From AC-51 sp963749895 (GTDB lineage: Bacteria > Actinomycetota > UBA4738 > HRBIN12): a DNA stretch of 64,000 bases. The stretch covers positions 1,488,001 through 1,552,000 of the forward strand of contig CAVVOG010000003.1 of NCBI GenBank assembly GCA_963749895.1, written 5' to 3'. The notes beneath the pieces were generated by a model, which saw only the letters and a list, made by a program, of their open reading frames with translations, did no database searches and had not been told where the DNA came from. Both the position numbers and the translations under genes were made by a program. Of this stretch, positions 1-8,622 are shown one piece after another. Positions within the stretch are counted from its first letter, which is position 1. The number at the start of each line of letters is the position of its first letter.

Positions 1-954
1 GCCGTCGCCGATCGTCGAGTCGGTCGCGCGGACGTTCGGTCCGATCTCGCACCCGTCGCCGACGTGCGTGTCGCCTTCCAGGAACGTGTTCGGACGGATC
101 ACGGTGTCACGCCCGATCGTGACGCCGACGTCGACGTACGTCGTGTCGGGGTCGATCAGCGTCACGCCGTTCGCCAGGTGGGCCTCGTTGATCCGCTGCC
201 GCACCACCTTCGCCACGGCGGCGAGACCGCCGCGGGAGTTCAACCCCATCGCGCCGCCGGTGTCGACGCGGACGACCGAGACGCGCTCGCCGTCTTCGAT
301 CAACCGCGACGGCAGGTCGGTCAGGTAGTACTCACGTTGGCGGTTCTGGTTCGAGAGCGTCGGCAGCGCGCGGAAGAGCGCGTCGCGACGGAACGCGAAG
401 GCGAGCAGGACGACCTCGTGGAGCCGGCGTTCGGCGGCCGTCGCGTCCGCGTGCTCGACGATCCGGACGAGGCGCGTGCCCTCGCGCACGACGCGTCCGT
501 ACCCGCCGGGATCGTCGATCTCGGCCGACAGGAGCGACGCGGCCGCCTTCGAACGGCGGTGCGTGCGTACGAGGTCGCGCACGTGGTCGTCGGTGACGGG
601 GTCGTAGTCGCCGCCCAGGACGAGCACGTCGTCGACGCGGCCGACCGCGCGCTTCGCGACCTGGACGGCGTGGCCGGTCCCGAGCTGCTCGGTCTGGGCG
701 ACGAACACGGGCGCCGGGCGAAGACCCCAAGACCGCACCGCGGCCTTCACCTCGTCGGCCCCGTGGCCGACGACCACGACGATCCGGTCGGGCTTTGCGC
801 CGAGCGCCGCCTGGAGCACGTGCCACAGCGCCGGCTTCCCGCAGATCGGGTGGAGCACCTTCGGGATGGACGACTTCAGGCGCTTCCCCTTGCCCGCGGC
901 CAGGACCACCACGGCGAGGGAGCGGGTGCGGCGGGCGGTGCGTGGGTCGGCCAA
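1..954 (-). CDS. glmU: Bifunctional UDP-GlcNAc pyrophosphorylase / GlcN-1-P acetyltransferase, C-terminus cut by window edge
   Basis: Makes UDP-GlcNAc for the cell wall: the N-terminal Rossmann-type domain uridylylates GlcNAc-1-P and the C-terminal left-handed beta-helix acetylates GlcN-1-P. Seen: the nucleotide-binding VVVLAAGKGKRLKSS signature with a following PKVLHP, a GGAMGLNSR segment typical of the end of the uridylyltransferase domain, and the start of hexapeptide repeats (GVTIGRDTVIRPNTFLEGD). The usual GDxPLL around the metal-binding Asp is replaced by GGDYDPVTDD. The start is uncertain: a TTG at 954 gives a 14-residue lead, a GTG at 912 begins right at the motif; neither has a clear ribosome site. 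About 318 residues are visible of the usual 450-480. Confidence 0.9.
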   Translation of the reverse strand, partial: MADPRTARRTRSLAVVVLAAGKGKRLKSSIPKVLHPICGKPALWHVLQAALGAKPDRIVVVVGHGADEVKAAVRSWGLRPAPVFVAQTEQLGTGHAVQVAKRAVGRVDDVLVLGGDYDPVTDDHVRDLVRTHRRSKAAASLLSAEIDDPGGYGRVVREGTRLVRIVEHADATAAERRLHEVVLLAFAFRRDALFRALPTLSNQNRQREYYLTDLPSRLIEDGERVSVVRVDTGGAMGLNSRGGLAAVAKVVRQRINEAHLANGVTLIDPDTTYVDVGVTIGRDTVIRPNTFLEGDTHVGDGCEIGPNVRATDSTIGDG

Positions 955-1037
955 CTCACGTCCAGAGGTCGAGGGACCCCTATCGTCCGGGTCCGCGAGG
1001 CCGAGCGTCAAACCGGAGGCGGTGAGAGGCTGGCATC

Positions 1038-1427
1038 GTGATCCTCAGGAAGCTGCTCGGGGCCGGGTACCGGATCGACGCCCACGAGCTGCACGCCAAG
1101 CTCTCGGAGAAGCCGCCGCCGTTCGTGGTGGACGTTCGCCGGCGCGACGAGTTCGTGAACGGCCACGTGCCGGGGGCCACGTTGATCCCCCTGCCCGAGC
1201 TCGGGGCGCGGATCGAGGAGATCCCCCGCGATCGGCCGATCGTGGCCGTCTGCCGCTCGGGCAGCCGCAGCGGATCGGCCGTGAAGCTCCTGACGAAGCA
1301 GGGCTTCTACGCGGAGAACCTCCGCGGCGGGATGCTCGCGTGGGGCCGGGCGGGGCTGCCGGTGCGGACCGGGTCGGGCAACACCGGCGCTCAGCGCAAA
1401 CGCCCGGCGAAGAAGCGCAAGCGCTGA
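1038..1427 (+). CDS. Rhodanese-like sulfurtransferase, single domain
   Basis: A 129-residue single rhodanese domain, probably a cytoplasmic persulfide carrier. Visible: VVDVRRRDEFVNGHVPGA (CH2A-type motif), catalytic loop CRSGSRSG with the persulfide Cys, and a closing GGMLAWGRAGLP. The tail is strongly basic (KRPAKKRKR), which could bind nucleic acid or simply be a disordered end. GTG start. It stands alone between glmU (divergent) and tRNA-Gln (convergent), so its sulfur acceptor cannot be inferred from context. A second, more acidic rhodanese lies at 31440-31775. Confidence 0.85.
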   Translation: MILRKLLGAGYRIDAHELHAKLSEKPPPFVVDVRRRDEFVNGHVPGATLIPLPELGARIEEIPRDRPIVAVCRSGSRSGSAVKLLTKQGFYAENLRGGMLAWGRAGLPVRTGSGNTGAQRKRPAKKRKR

Positions 1428-1435
1428 GCGGATCG

Positions 1436-1506
1436 TTCCGGGGGGAGGGATCGAACCTCCATTCCAGGCTCCAAAGGCCCGTGTCCTGCCATTAGACGAC
1501 CCCGGA
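1436..1506 (-). tRNA. tRNA-Gln (anticodon TTG)
   Basis: On the minus strand the cloverleaf folds completely: acceptor TCCGGGG with CCCCGGA, D-stem GTCT with GGAC, anticodon stem CGGGC with GCCTG around loop CTTTGGA (anticodon TTG), T-stem GGAGG with CCTCC around TTCGATC, discriminator A. The 3' CCA is not encoded, so it must be added by a nucleotidyltransferase. It reads codon CAA, and CAG by wobble. It lies between the rhodanese and the end of ispE with no overlap. Confidence 0.95.
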
Positions 1507-1511
1507 TCGGA

Positions 1512-2369
1512 TCAGGTGACCATCGTACGGGGTGGGCCGGTGACGACGAACGAGCCGGGGACGGCCGCCGCGAGCGCGTCGGCGTGCCCGAGGTGACGGG
1601 CGAGCGCGACCACGGTGGGACCGCTGCCCGTCATCACGGCGCCGAGCGCCCCGGCCGACAGGAACGCCTCGATCGTGACGGCGACGTCGGGGTGGCGATC
1701 GACGACCGAGGGCTGCAGATCGTCGTAGATCGCGCTGCCCAGCAGCTCGTCGTTCCCGGTCTCGAGCGCCGCGATCATGGCACCTGGATCAGGGCCGGTG
1801 ACGGGAGCTTCGTCCCACCATCGGTAAGCATCCGGCGTCGACACCGCGAAGCCGAACGGGTGTACGACCCACGTCGTCGCCTGGGCCAGGACCGGCGAGA
1901 GCCGGTCGCCGCGGCCGCTCGCATGGGTCGCCTCCACGCGCAGGAGACCCGGGACGTCGGAGCCGACGGATGCCGCGACCTCGAGGAGGGCCTCCGTCGC
2001 CACGCCGTGCAGACGTCCCAGGGCACGGAGCAACGCGGCGGCATCGGCGCTCCCACCCCCCATACCCGCGGCCACCGGGATCCGCTTGTCGAGCTCGACC
2101 CGGACCGCGGCCGGAACACCGGTGGCGGCTCCGAACGCGGCTCCCGCGCGCGCCAGGAGTGACTCGCCCCCGGCGTCGTGGAGATCGCTCGCGCGCGGCC
2201 CGGAGACCTCGACGTGGAACGCGTCGGCGGGCGTCACGGTGAGGACGTCGTGCAGATCGAGTGGCAACAAGACGGTCTCGACGTCGTGGTAGCCGTCGGC
2301 ACGGCGACCGAGGACGCGCAGGTAGACGTTGAGCTTCGCGTAGGCCCGCTCGATGAGGGGTGCGTTCAT
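1512..2369 (-). CDS. ispE: 4-diphosphocytidyl-2-C-methyl-D-erythritol kinase
   Basis: GHMP kinase of the non-mevalonate (MEP) isoprenoid pathway; it phosphorylates CDP-methylerythritol at the 2-position. The 285-residue protein is family length. Visible: AYAKLNVYLRVLGRRADGYHD at the N-terminus, the ATP-binding glycine motif PVAAGMGGGSADAAALLRAL near residue 90, and the third GHMP motif MTGSGPTVVAL near the end. The ATG start at 2369 overlaps the rsmA stop in an ATGA, so translation is coupled to rsmA. The same frame stays open well upstream inside rsmA, but that part has no similarity to the family. Confidence 0.95.
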   Translation of the reverse strand: MNAPLIERAYAKLNVYLRVLGRRADGYHDVETVLLPLDLHDVLTVTPADAFHVEVSGPRASDLHDAGGESLLARAGAAFGAATGVPAAVRVELDKRIPVAAGMGGGSADAAALLRALGRLHGVATEALLEVAASVGSDVPGLLRVEATHASGRGDRLSPVLAQATTWVVHPFGFAVSTPDAYRWWDEAPVTGPDPGAMIAALETGNDELLGSAIYDDLQPSVVDRHPDVAVTIEAFLSAGALGAVMTGSGPTVVALARHLGHADALAAAVPGSFVVTGPPRTMVT

Positions 2370-3202
2370 CCGGGGAGCGCCTCCACGATCCGCGCGAACT
2401 CCCGGACGCCGAGCTCCTCCGGGCGCCGGGCAGGCTCGATCCCGGCACGGGCGAGGACCTCGTCGGCCTGGACCGCGGTGAGTCCCAACCGTCGCACGCC
2501 GTTGCGGATCGTCTTGCGTCGTTCCGCGAAGGCCGTCTCGACCACCCGCCAGAGCCGCTCCTCGTCGATCTCGACCAGCGGGGTGGGGCGGCGTTCGATG
2601 CGGACGATCGCCGAGCCGACGGACGGGCGCGGCCAGAAGACGTCGGGTGGGATCCGCCGGACGATCTCCGCGGTCGCCCGGTAGTCGACCCGAACGCTGA
2701 CGGCGCCGTAGGCGTCCTCGGTGGGCGAGCCCGGGACGGCCACCAGGCGCTCGGCGACCTCGCGCTGGAGCATCACGACGAGTCGGGAGACCGCCGGCAC
2801 GCGCTCGATCACGTCGATCACGATCCTCGTCCCCACGTTGTACGGGAGGTTGCCGCAGAGGGTCCACGGCCCCTCACCCAAGGTGGCGGCCCAATCGACC
2901 TTCGTCGCGTCGGCGTGGAGCACCCGCACGGCCGGCCGGTCGGCGACGACCTCCTCGAGCGCCGGGAACAACGCGCGGTCGAACTCGATCGCGAGAACCT
3001 CGTCGGCACCGGCGTCGGCGAGGGCGACCGTGAGCGAGCCGAGGCCGGCGCCGACCTCCACCACCCTCGTCCCGGGACCGACGCCGGCGTCGCGGGCGAT
3101 CGCCGCGGCGAGGTTCGGATCGAGCAGGAAGTTCTGCCCGAGGGTCTTCGAGGGCCGGATGCCGAAACGCTCGACGAGTTCACGGATCTGAGGGCCGGTC
3201 AT
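2366..3202 (-). CDS. rsmA: 16S rRNA dimethyladenosine transferase
   Basis: RsmA/KsgA dimethylates A1518 and A1519 in helix 45 of 16S rRNA using SAM. Visible: N-terminal PSKTLGQNFLLD, SAM motif I VVEVGAGLGSLT, acidic motif LAIEFD, and the catalytic NLPYN of the N6-adenine methylase group, followed by PDVFWPRPSVGSA. 278 residues is standard. It is the first gene of a two-gene operon with ispE. A TACCGT hexamer lies 8 nt before the ATG, which would give a near-leaderless transcript; a second, longer transcript could start near 3468 (see the leader entry). Confidence 0.96.
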   Translation of the reverse strand: MTGPQIRELVERFGIRPSKTLGQNFLLDPNLAAAIARDAGVGPGTRVVEVGAGLGSLTVALADAGADEVLAIEFDRALFPALEEVVADRPAVRVLHADATKVDWAATLGEGPWTLCGNLPYNVGTRIVIDVIERVPAVSRLVVMLQREVAERLVAVPGSPTEDAYGAVSVRVDYRATAEIVRRIPPDVFWPRPSVGSAIVRIERRPTPLVEIDEERLWRVVETAFAERRKTIRNGVRRLGLTAVQADEVLARAGIEPARRPEELGVREFARIVEALPG

Positions 3203-3521
3203 CGAGCGTCACGGTACCCGCGCGGAGGAGAGAGATGCCGGGTGGCGGGCGACGCGGCCGACATCGCCGGCTGGTCCCCATGGCCGAGAGGAACACCCTG
3301 CCGTCCGGTTCGTGGCCTTCGTGCACCTTCCCCGTTCACGAAGTCCCCGTCTGCGACGACCGAGCTACCCCGGCGGCGTCCGCGAGAGCTGACGCTCCTC
3401 GGTTCCTCGGTCCGTCTTCCCGAACGGACCTCGTCCCCGATCGCTCCGCCACCCTGGCGCGCTCACGGTAGCAAACCCTCAACCCTCACTGCAATCTTGA
3501 GACCGAACGTACGTTCGATGG
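3203..3521 (-). other. 319-bp gene-free region upstream of rsmA; candidate structured leader RNA
   Basis: No supportable ORF. Read toward rsmA it holds, in order, an SOS-box-like palindrome (3503-3518), a plausible promoter (TTGCAG at 3489-3494, 18-nt spacer, TACCGT at 3475-3480), a perfect 7-bp hairpin GGTCCGT/ACGGACC (3409-3430) and a perfect 7-bp hairpin CTTCGTG/CACGAAG (3317-3343), then the rsmA start. Many actinobacteria carry rpfB between tatD and rsmA; here that position is empty. A structured 5' leader of about 265 nt is inferred, not shown. Confidence 0.4.
3503..3518. promoter_or_regulatory. LexA/SOS-box-like palindrome
   Basis: CCGAACGTACGTTCGA matches the actinobacterial SOS box TCGAAC-N4-GTTCGA at 15 of 16 positions (first base C for T); the inner 14 bp are a perfect palindrome. 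It lies just past the tatD stop and immediately upstream of the putative -35 of the rsmA leader promoter, a suitable place for a repressor. No lexA gene is in the window. Confidence 0.45.
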
Positions 3522-4316
3522 TCAGCGGAGGCCCGGGAAGGCCCCGCGGGCGTTCTCGGCCGTGAGCTTCACGAGGTTCGCGGGGTCCTCGTCCCGGATC
3601 CGCGCGATCTCGGCCAGGGTGTGCTGGACGTGCTGCGGCGCGTTGTCGCGACCGCGGAGCGCCTGCGGGGCGAGGAAGGGGCTGTCCGTCTCCACGAGGA
3701 TCCGGTCGGCCGGCACGACGCTGGCCGCCTCGCGCAGATGCTGGTTCTTCGGGTACGTCACGTTCCCGGCGAACGAGATCCAGTAGCCGCGATCGGCGCA
3801 GCGCTGTGCGATGTCGGCGTCCCCGCTGAAGCAGTGGATCACCACGCGTTCGGCACGCTCGCGCTCCAGCAGGTCGAGGACGTCGGGCCACGCGTCGCGG
3901 ACGTGCACCACCATCGGCTTGCCCGACTCGTTCGACCACGCGACGTGGGTGGCGAGGACGCGCAGCTGATCCTCACGCGGCGATCGCATCCGGAAGTAGT
4001 CGAGGCCGCACTCCCCCACGCCGATCACGAGGGGATCGTGCAGGAGTTCCTCGATCCGGGCCGAGGCCTCGGCGTCGAACGCGCTCGCGTCGTGCGGGTG
4101 CATGCCCGCGGTGGCGAACACGCCCTCGAAGGCCTGGGCCAGTTCCTGCGATCGCCGGCTGCTCTCGACGTCCACGCCCACGCAGATCATGCGGTCGACG
4201 CCGCCGGCCCTCGCAGCCTCGACCGCCACTGCAGGTTCGACCTCCATCAGGAAGAGGTGGCAGTGGGTATCGACGGCTCCGCCGTGCACCGGGACTTCAG
4301 GGTTCGAGCGCGCCAT
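3522..4316 (-). CDS. tatD: TatD-family metal-dependent hydrolase
   Basis: TIM-barrel amidohydrolase-superfamily nuclease; TatD enzymes are Mg-dependent 3'-5' DNases/RNases implicated in DNA repair. Visible: VDTHCHLFL (metal-binding HxH), GVGECGLDYF, PMVVHVRDAW, VIHCFSGD, and the terminal VETDSPFLAP. 264 residues is normal. The ATG at 4316 follows TATCGT by 9 nt with no ribosome site, suggesting a leaderless message. The tatD-rsmA-ispE order is common in actinobacteria, although the usual rpfB between tatD and rsmA is absent. Confidence 0.93.
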   Translation of the reverse strand: MARSNPEVPVHGGAVDTHCHLFLMEVEPAVAVEAARAGGVDRMICVGVDVESSRRSQELAQAFEGVFATAGMHPHDASAFDAEASARIEELLHDPLVIGVGECGLDYFRMRSPREDQLRVLATHVAWSNESGKPMVVHVRDAWPDVLDLLERERAERVVIHCFSGDADIAQRCADRGYWISFAGNVTYPKNQHLREAASVVPADRILVETDSPFLAPQALRGRDNAPQHVQHTLAEIARIRDEDPANLVKLTAENARGAFPGLR

Positions 4317-4459
4317 CGGACCGGCACGATAGCGGGTCTCGACCTGGGGTGCATCCGGCGTGTGTCACGTGAAACGCGGATCGACGAAGCCTCATCCCGG
4401 ACGCGAAGTATGGACCCGGGAACCCCGTTGCAGCACTGGGCGTGAAGGTCCTCTTCGCC

Positions 4460-4475
4460 ACCCCCGGTGGGGGGT
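4460..4475 (-). terminator. Possible terminator after metG
   Basis: ACCCCC-GGTG-GGGGGT forms a 6-bp GC stem with a tetraloop 8 nt beyond the metG stop, inside the 166-bp gap between tatD and metG. There is no U-tract, so intrinsic termination is only inferred from position and stem strength. Confidence 0.35.
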
Positions 4476-4482
4476 TGTGTGG

Positions 4483-6033
4483 TCACGCAACCTCTACGTC
4501 AAGGCGTGGGAAGAGCGCGCCGCCCTTCGTCGTGCGGGTCCCGGAGGCGAGCCGTCCCCAGGCGGTCGAGGTGGGCACGCGCTGGTGGGCGAGCGGCTCC
4601 CCCACGCCCAGCTGTTCCCACAGGCGCTCCGCGGCGCCGGGCATGATCGGCTGGATCAGCACGGCGAGCACGCGCAGCAGCTCGGCGCTCGCGTACAGGA
4701 CACCGGCCAGCTCCTCACGTCGCTCCGGATCCTTCGCGAGCTTCCACGGCTCTTTCTCGACGAGGTACCCGTTCGCACGGTCGACGATGTCCCAGACCGC
4801 CGACAGCGCCGAGTGCAGCTGGACCGCGAGCATGTGCTCGTCGTAGCGGCGGACGGCGTCGGCGATCACCGCCGGCAGGTCGCCGGCCTCGTCGCCGTCG
4901 CCCGGCTCGGGCACGATCCCGTCGAAGTACGAGCCGAGCATCGCCAGCACGCGCGACGCGAGGTTCCCGAGGCCGTTCGCCAGGTCGGCGTTGTGACGCT
5001 CGACCATCGACTCCCACGAGAAGTTGCCGTCCTCGCCGAAGCGCATCTCCCGCATGAAGTAGTACCGGTACGAGTCCGTGCCGAACTGGTCGATCAGCTC
5101 GAACGGATGGATGCCCGTGAGGTTCGTCTTCGACATCTTCTTGCCGCCGACGGTGAGGAACCCGTGGGCCCACACCTGGACAGGGGGCTCGACGCCGCCG
5201 GCCATCAGCATCGCGGGCCAGTAGACGGCGTGGAACCGGAGGATGTCCTTGCCGATCATGTGGATGTTCGCCGGCCACATCCGAGCGAACCGATCCTGGT
5301 CGTCCGCGTACCCCGCCGCGGTGATGTAGTTCGTCAGAGCGTCGAACCACACGTAGCAGATGTGCTGCTCGTCCCACGGGAGGGGGAACCCCCAGTCGAA
5401 CGACGTCCGGCTGATCGAGAAGTCCTGAAGGCCGCCACGGATCAGCGACAGGACCTCGTTGCGCCGCGTCTCGGGCTCGATCGCGGACGGGTTGCGCTCG
5501 TAGTGCTCCAGGAGACGGTCCGCGTACGCCGACAGGCGGAAGAAGTAGTTCTCCTCTCGGAGCAGCTCGACGGGTCGCTCGTGGACCGGGCAGAGCCCAC
5601 CGTCGAGCAGGTCGTCCTCCACGTAGTAGGCCTCGCACGACACGCAGTACAGGCCCTCGTACGACCCCAGGTAGATGTCGTCGCGCCCGTTCTCGTACAC
5701 GGCGATCAGGAGCTTCTCGACCGCGGCGCGATGACGGTCCTGCGTCGTGCGGATGTAGTCGTCGTAGCCGATGTCGAGCCGCGCCCAGACCTCGCGCCAC
5801 TTCGGCTCCATGTCGTCCACCCACTCCTGGGGTGAGAGACCCGCGCTCTCGGCGGCGCGCTGGAGCTTCAGCCCATGCTCGTCGGTCCCCGTGAGGTGGA
5901 AGACCTCGTCGCCGCGCAGCCGGTGGTACCGGGCGATGAAGTCCGCGGCCACGGCGTCGTAGGCGTGCCCGATGTGCGGCACGTCGTTCGGGTAGTAGAT
6001 CGGCGTGGTGATGTAGAAGACGTCGCGGCCCAT
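4483..6033 (-). CDS. metG: Methionyl-tRNA synthetase
   Basis: Class I aminoacyl-tRNA synthetase that charges tRNA-Met. Visible: PIYYPNDVPHIGHAYDAV (HIGH motif), TGTDEHG, connective-peptide Cys residues (CVSCEAYY; CPVHERP, giving C-x2-C plus one further Cys), the W(F)DALTNYI segment, and KKMSKT as the KMSKS loop near residue 295. At 516 residues it lacks the C-terminal EMAP-II-like tRNA-binding domain of longer MetRS proteins, as in mycobacteria. TAGCAT 9 nt before the ATG suggests leaderless transcription. It faces the same way as rsmI upstream but with a separate promoter-like element. Confidence 0.96.
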   Translation of the reverse strand: MGRDVFYITTPIYYPNDVPHIGHAYDAVAADFIARYHRLRGDEVFHLTGTDEHGLKLQRAAESAGLSPQEWVDDMEPKWREVWARLDIGYDDYIRTTQDRHRAAVEKLLIAVYENGRDDIYLGSYEGLYCVSCEAYYVEDDLLDGGLCPVHERPVELLREENYFFRLSAYADRLLEHYERNPSAIEPETRRNEVLSLIRGGLQDFSISRTSFDWGFPLPWDEQHICYVWFDALTNYITAAGYADDQDRFARMWPANIHMIGKDILRFHAVYWPAMLMAGGVEPPVQVWAHGFLTVGGKKMSKTNLTGIHPFELIDQFGTDSYRYYFMREMRFGEDGNFSWESMVERHNADLANGLGNLASRVLAMLGSYFDGIVPEPGDGDEAGDLPAVIADAVRRYDEHMLAVQLHSALSAVWDIVDRANGYLVEKEPWKLAKDPERREELAGVLYASAELLRVLAVLIQPIMPGAAERLWEQLGVGEPLAHQRVPTSTAWGRLASGTRTTKGGALFPRLDVEVA

Positions 6034-6072
6034 GACCCGGTCATGCTACCGGCCGGCAACGCGACGCCCGGG

Positions 6073-6909
6073 CTACCGGGCGGCCTCGCCAGGTCCCACG
6101 ACGGCGCGGTAGAGGTCGTTCGCGGACAGCCCGGTCCGTGCCGCCACGGCCTTGGCCGCCTCACGAGGCTTCGTCCCGGCGGCCACCAACGCCCGGACGT
6201 CCTGGAGCGCGGCATCCGGATCGGCGTGTGCGCGCACACCGCCCGCGATCACGAGGACGACCTCACCCTTCGGGTCGGTGTCGCCCACCGCGGTGGCCAC
6301 CTCGGCCGCGGTCCCTCGCAGCGTCTGCTCGTGGAGCTTCGTGAGCTCGCGGCACAGGGCCACCCGCCGCCCTGGATCCAGGTCGGCCAGATCCGCGAGC
6401 GTCGCGCGGATGCGCTTCGGCGACTCGAACAGCACCGCCGTCCGCGGGTCGCCCAGGAGTCCGCCGAGGCGGGCGCGGCGCTCGGCCGACTTCTTCGGGA
6501 GGAAACCTTCGAAGATCCACCGGTCGGTAGGCAGGCCCGAGACCGCGAGCGCGGCGGTCACCGCCGACGGCCCGGGGACGACACGTACGTCGAGCCCGGC
6601 CTCGGCCGCGGCGCGCACGACCCGGTAGCCGGGATCGGACACGAGCGGCATCCCCCCGTCGGACACGAGGGCGACGTCGCGACCCTCTCGGAGCACGGCG
6701 AGCACCTCGTCGACGCGGGCTCGTTCGTTCGCCTCGAACAGCGACAGGAGCGGTCGCTTCGGCAACCCGAGCCCCTGGAGGAGGCGGCCGGTGCGACGCG
6801 TGTCCTCGGCCGCGACCAGATCCACCGATGCGAGCGTCGCTCGCGCGCGCTCGCTCAGATCGGCGAGGTTCCCGATCGGGGTCCCGACGACGAACAGCGT
6901 TCCGGCCAC
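6073..6909 (-). CDS. rsmI: 16S rRNA (cytidine-1402-2'-O)-methyltransferase
   Basis: SAM-dependent tetrapyrrole-methylase-fold enzyme that 2'-O-methylates C1402 in the ribosomal P site. Visible: LFVVGTPIGNLADLSERA, AAEDTRRTGRLL, LSLFEANE, VSDGGMPLVSDPGYR, VVPGPSAVTAALAVSGLP and FEGFLPKK, the complete family signature. One detail differs: the usual DAGTP is DGGMP. 278 residues, GTG start at 6909. It is divergent from the protein O-mannosyltransferase, the metG-rsmI-pmt arrangement seen in many actinobacteria. Confidence 0.95.
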   Translation of the reverse strand: MAGTLFVVGTPIGNLADLSERARATLASVDLVAAEDTRRTGRLLQGLGLPKRPLLSLFEANERARVDEVLAVLREGRDVALVSDGGMPLVSDPGYRVVRAAAEAGLDVRVVPGPSAVTAALAVSGLPTDRWIFEGFLPKKSAERRARLGGLLGDPRTAVLFESPKRIRATLADLADLDPGRRVALCRELTKLHEQTLRGTAAEVATAVGDTDPKGEVVLVIAGGVRAHADPDAALQDVRALVAAGTKPREAAKAVAARTGLSANDLYRAVVGPGEAAR

Positions 6910-6983
6910 GACGCAGATGGTCCCACGGGAACCCGTCGGCGCCGTGGCACCGTCTGCCGACGGTGCACCGGTACCCTGAGGCG

Positions 6984-8597
6984 ATGTCGCGGGTCCTGAC
7001 CTGGCTGAAGATCCCCGTCGTGGCGATCGTGCTGGTCACGGGGCTGGCCGGGTTCGTCCGCTTCTTCCACCTGACGCACCCGGGGGAGCTCGTCTTCGAC
7101 GAGGTCTACTACCCGAAGGCCGGGTGCATCCTGATCGGCGGCTCGGACGAGACCTGCCGCGTCGACTCGGACGACGAGAAGTTCTGGCGTGAGGACAAGT
7201 GGGACGTCGGTTCCTGGGTCCACCCGCCGCTCGGGAAGTGGCAGATCGGGCTCGGCATCAAGGCGTTCGGGATGGACCCGTTCGGCTGGCGGTTCACCTC
7301 CGCGCTGGCCGGGACTCTCACGGTCACGCTGATCGCGATCTTGGCCCAGGTACTGTTCCGCCAGGTCGCGTGGACCTACGTCGCCGGAGGTCTGCTCGCC
7401 CTCGAGAACCTGAACGTCGTGATGTCTCGCACGGCGCTCCTGGACGTTCACCTGGAGCTCTGGGTGGTCGCGGGGTTCCTCTTCCTCGTCCTGGATCGAC
7501 GCTGGCTGGATCGCAAGCAGGCGGCGATCCCGGTCGTCCCGACCGAACCGGGCGGGCACGGCGAACCGGGCGGGCAGGAGTCGACGACGCATGACGGCGA
7601 GCCCGACCTCGGGCCGCCCACGGCCGACGCCCTCCTGACGCGTACGCGGATGCCCCCCGTCTTCTCCCCGGTCTGGCGCCCGTGGCGGTTCGTCTCCGGG
7701 ATCGCCTTCGGCGCGGCCACCTCGGTGAAGTGGTCGGGCGCGATGGCCCTGGCGGCCGCCGTCGTGCTGACGTTCATGTGGGAGACCGCCCGCAGGCACC
7801 GACCCGGGATGACCTGGCCGAGGGCGTTCTTCCGGGCGGTGGCGCGCGAGTCGTTCGGGATCGTGCTCGCCTTCGTGATCGTCCCGGCGGCGGTGTTCGT
7901 CGCTGCGTGGCTCCCGTGGATCTATCACTTCGACTGGGATTGGCAGAAGTGGTGGGACACGCAGGCCGGTTCGTTCCGCTACCACCTGCGGGAGGGGCTG
8001 AAGTGGACCGAGGTCGATCCCGACACGGGCTCGGCGACCCCGACGCACCCCTACTACGCGAGACCGTGGGAATGGTTCCTGCCGCCCGGGCGACCGACCT
8101 CGTTCTACGTGAACGACCTCGGGCCGGACATCCAGCAGATCCTCGCCCTGGGGAGCCCCCCGATCTTCTGGCTGAACCTGATCGCGATGCCGGTCGTCGC
8201 GTGGGCCTGGATCTCGAAGAAGCGGCGTGACTGGCGTGCCGGGTTCATCCTCGTCGGGTTCCTCGGGATGCTGCTGCCGTGGCTGCGGGTCGGTCGTCCG
8301 ACCTTCTACTTCTACGTGCTCCCGCTCACACCGTTCATCGTGCTCGCCGTCACGTACTTCCTCCGGGAGGTCTCCGACCTGCGGATCGTGGTCCGCGACC
8401 GACGGACGGGCGACGTCGCCACGAACCCGGAGACCGGGGAACCGGCGATCTCGACCGCCTACGTCTACCGCCCGTTCGTGTGGGCGTACCTGCTCGCGAC
8501 CGCGATCTTGTTCGTCTGGTTCTGGCCGGTGCTCACCGCCGGGCAGGTCAGCGACGTCCACTGGCGGGCGATCGTGTGGTTCAACCGCTGGATCTGA
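6984..8597 (+). CDS. pmt: Dolichyl-phosphate-mannose--protein mannosyltransferase (GT39)
   Basis: Polytopic membrane enzyme that O-mannosylates secreted proteins from polyprenyl-phospho-mannose. Visible: an N-terminal TM segment, then FHLTHPGELVFDEVYYPK with the catalytic Asp-Glu pair of PMT enzymes, VHPPLGKW, many hydrophobic segments, and a C-terminal four-TM PMT block (FYFYVLPLTPFIVLAVTYFL). 537 residues. A roughly 70-residue Pro/Gly/acidic stretch near residues 185-235 interrupts the membrane core. Start chosen at 6984 because TACCCT ends 6 nt upstream; the frame is open further upstream over rsmI but without family similarity. Confidence 0.93.
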   Translation: MSRVLTWLKIPVVAIVLVTGLAGFVRFFHLTHPGELVFDEVYYPKAGCILIGGSDETCRVDSDDEKFWREDKWDVGSWVHPPLGKWQIGLGIKAFGMDPFGWRFTSALAGTLTVTLIAILAQVLFRQVAWTYVAGGLLALENLNVVMSRTALLDVHLELWVVAGFLFLVLDRRWLDRKQAAIPVVPTEPGGHGEPGGQESTTHDGEPDLGPPTADALLTRTRMPPVFSPVWRPWRFVSGIAFGAATSVKWSGAMALAAAVVLTFMWETARRHRPGMTWPRAFFRAVARESFGIVLAFVIVPAAVFVAAWLPWIYHFDWDWQKWWDTQAGSFRYHLREGLKWTEVDPDTGSATPTHPYYARPWEWFLPPGRPTSFYVNDLGPDIQQILALGSPPIFWLNLIAMPVVAWAWISKKRRDWRAGFILVGFLGMLLPWLRVGRPTFYFYVLPLTPFIVLAVTYFLREVSDLRIVVRDRRTGDVATNPETGEPAISTAYVYRPFVWAYLLATAILFVWFWPVLTAGQVSDVHWRAIVWFNRWI

Positions 8598-8622
8598 ACC
8601 GCAGACGATAGTCTCCCGCCCG

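Noticed and set aside
3300..3470. c-di-AMP (ydaO) riboswitch upstream of rsmA
   Set aside because: Only two short fragments resemble it; the central GGGGYGAA element and the overall pseudo-symmetric fold are missing, so it is mentioned only as a possible relic.
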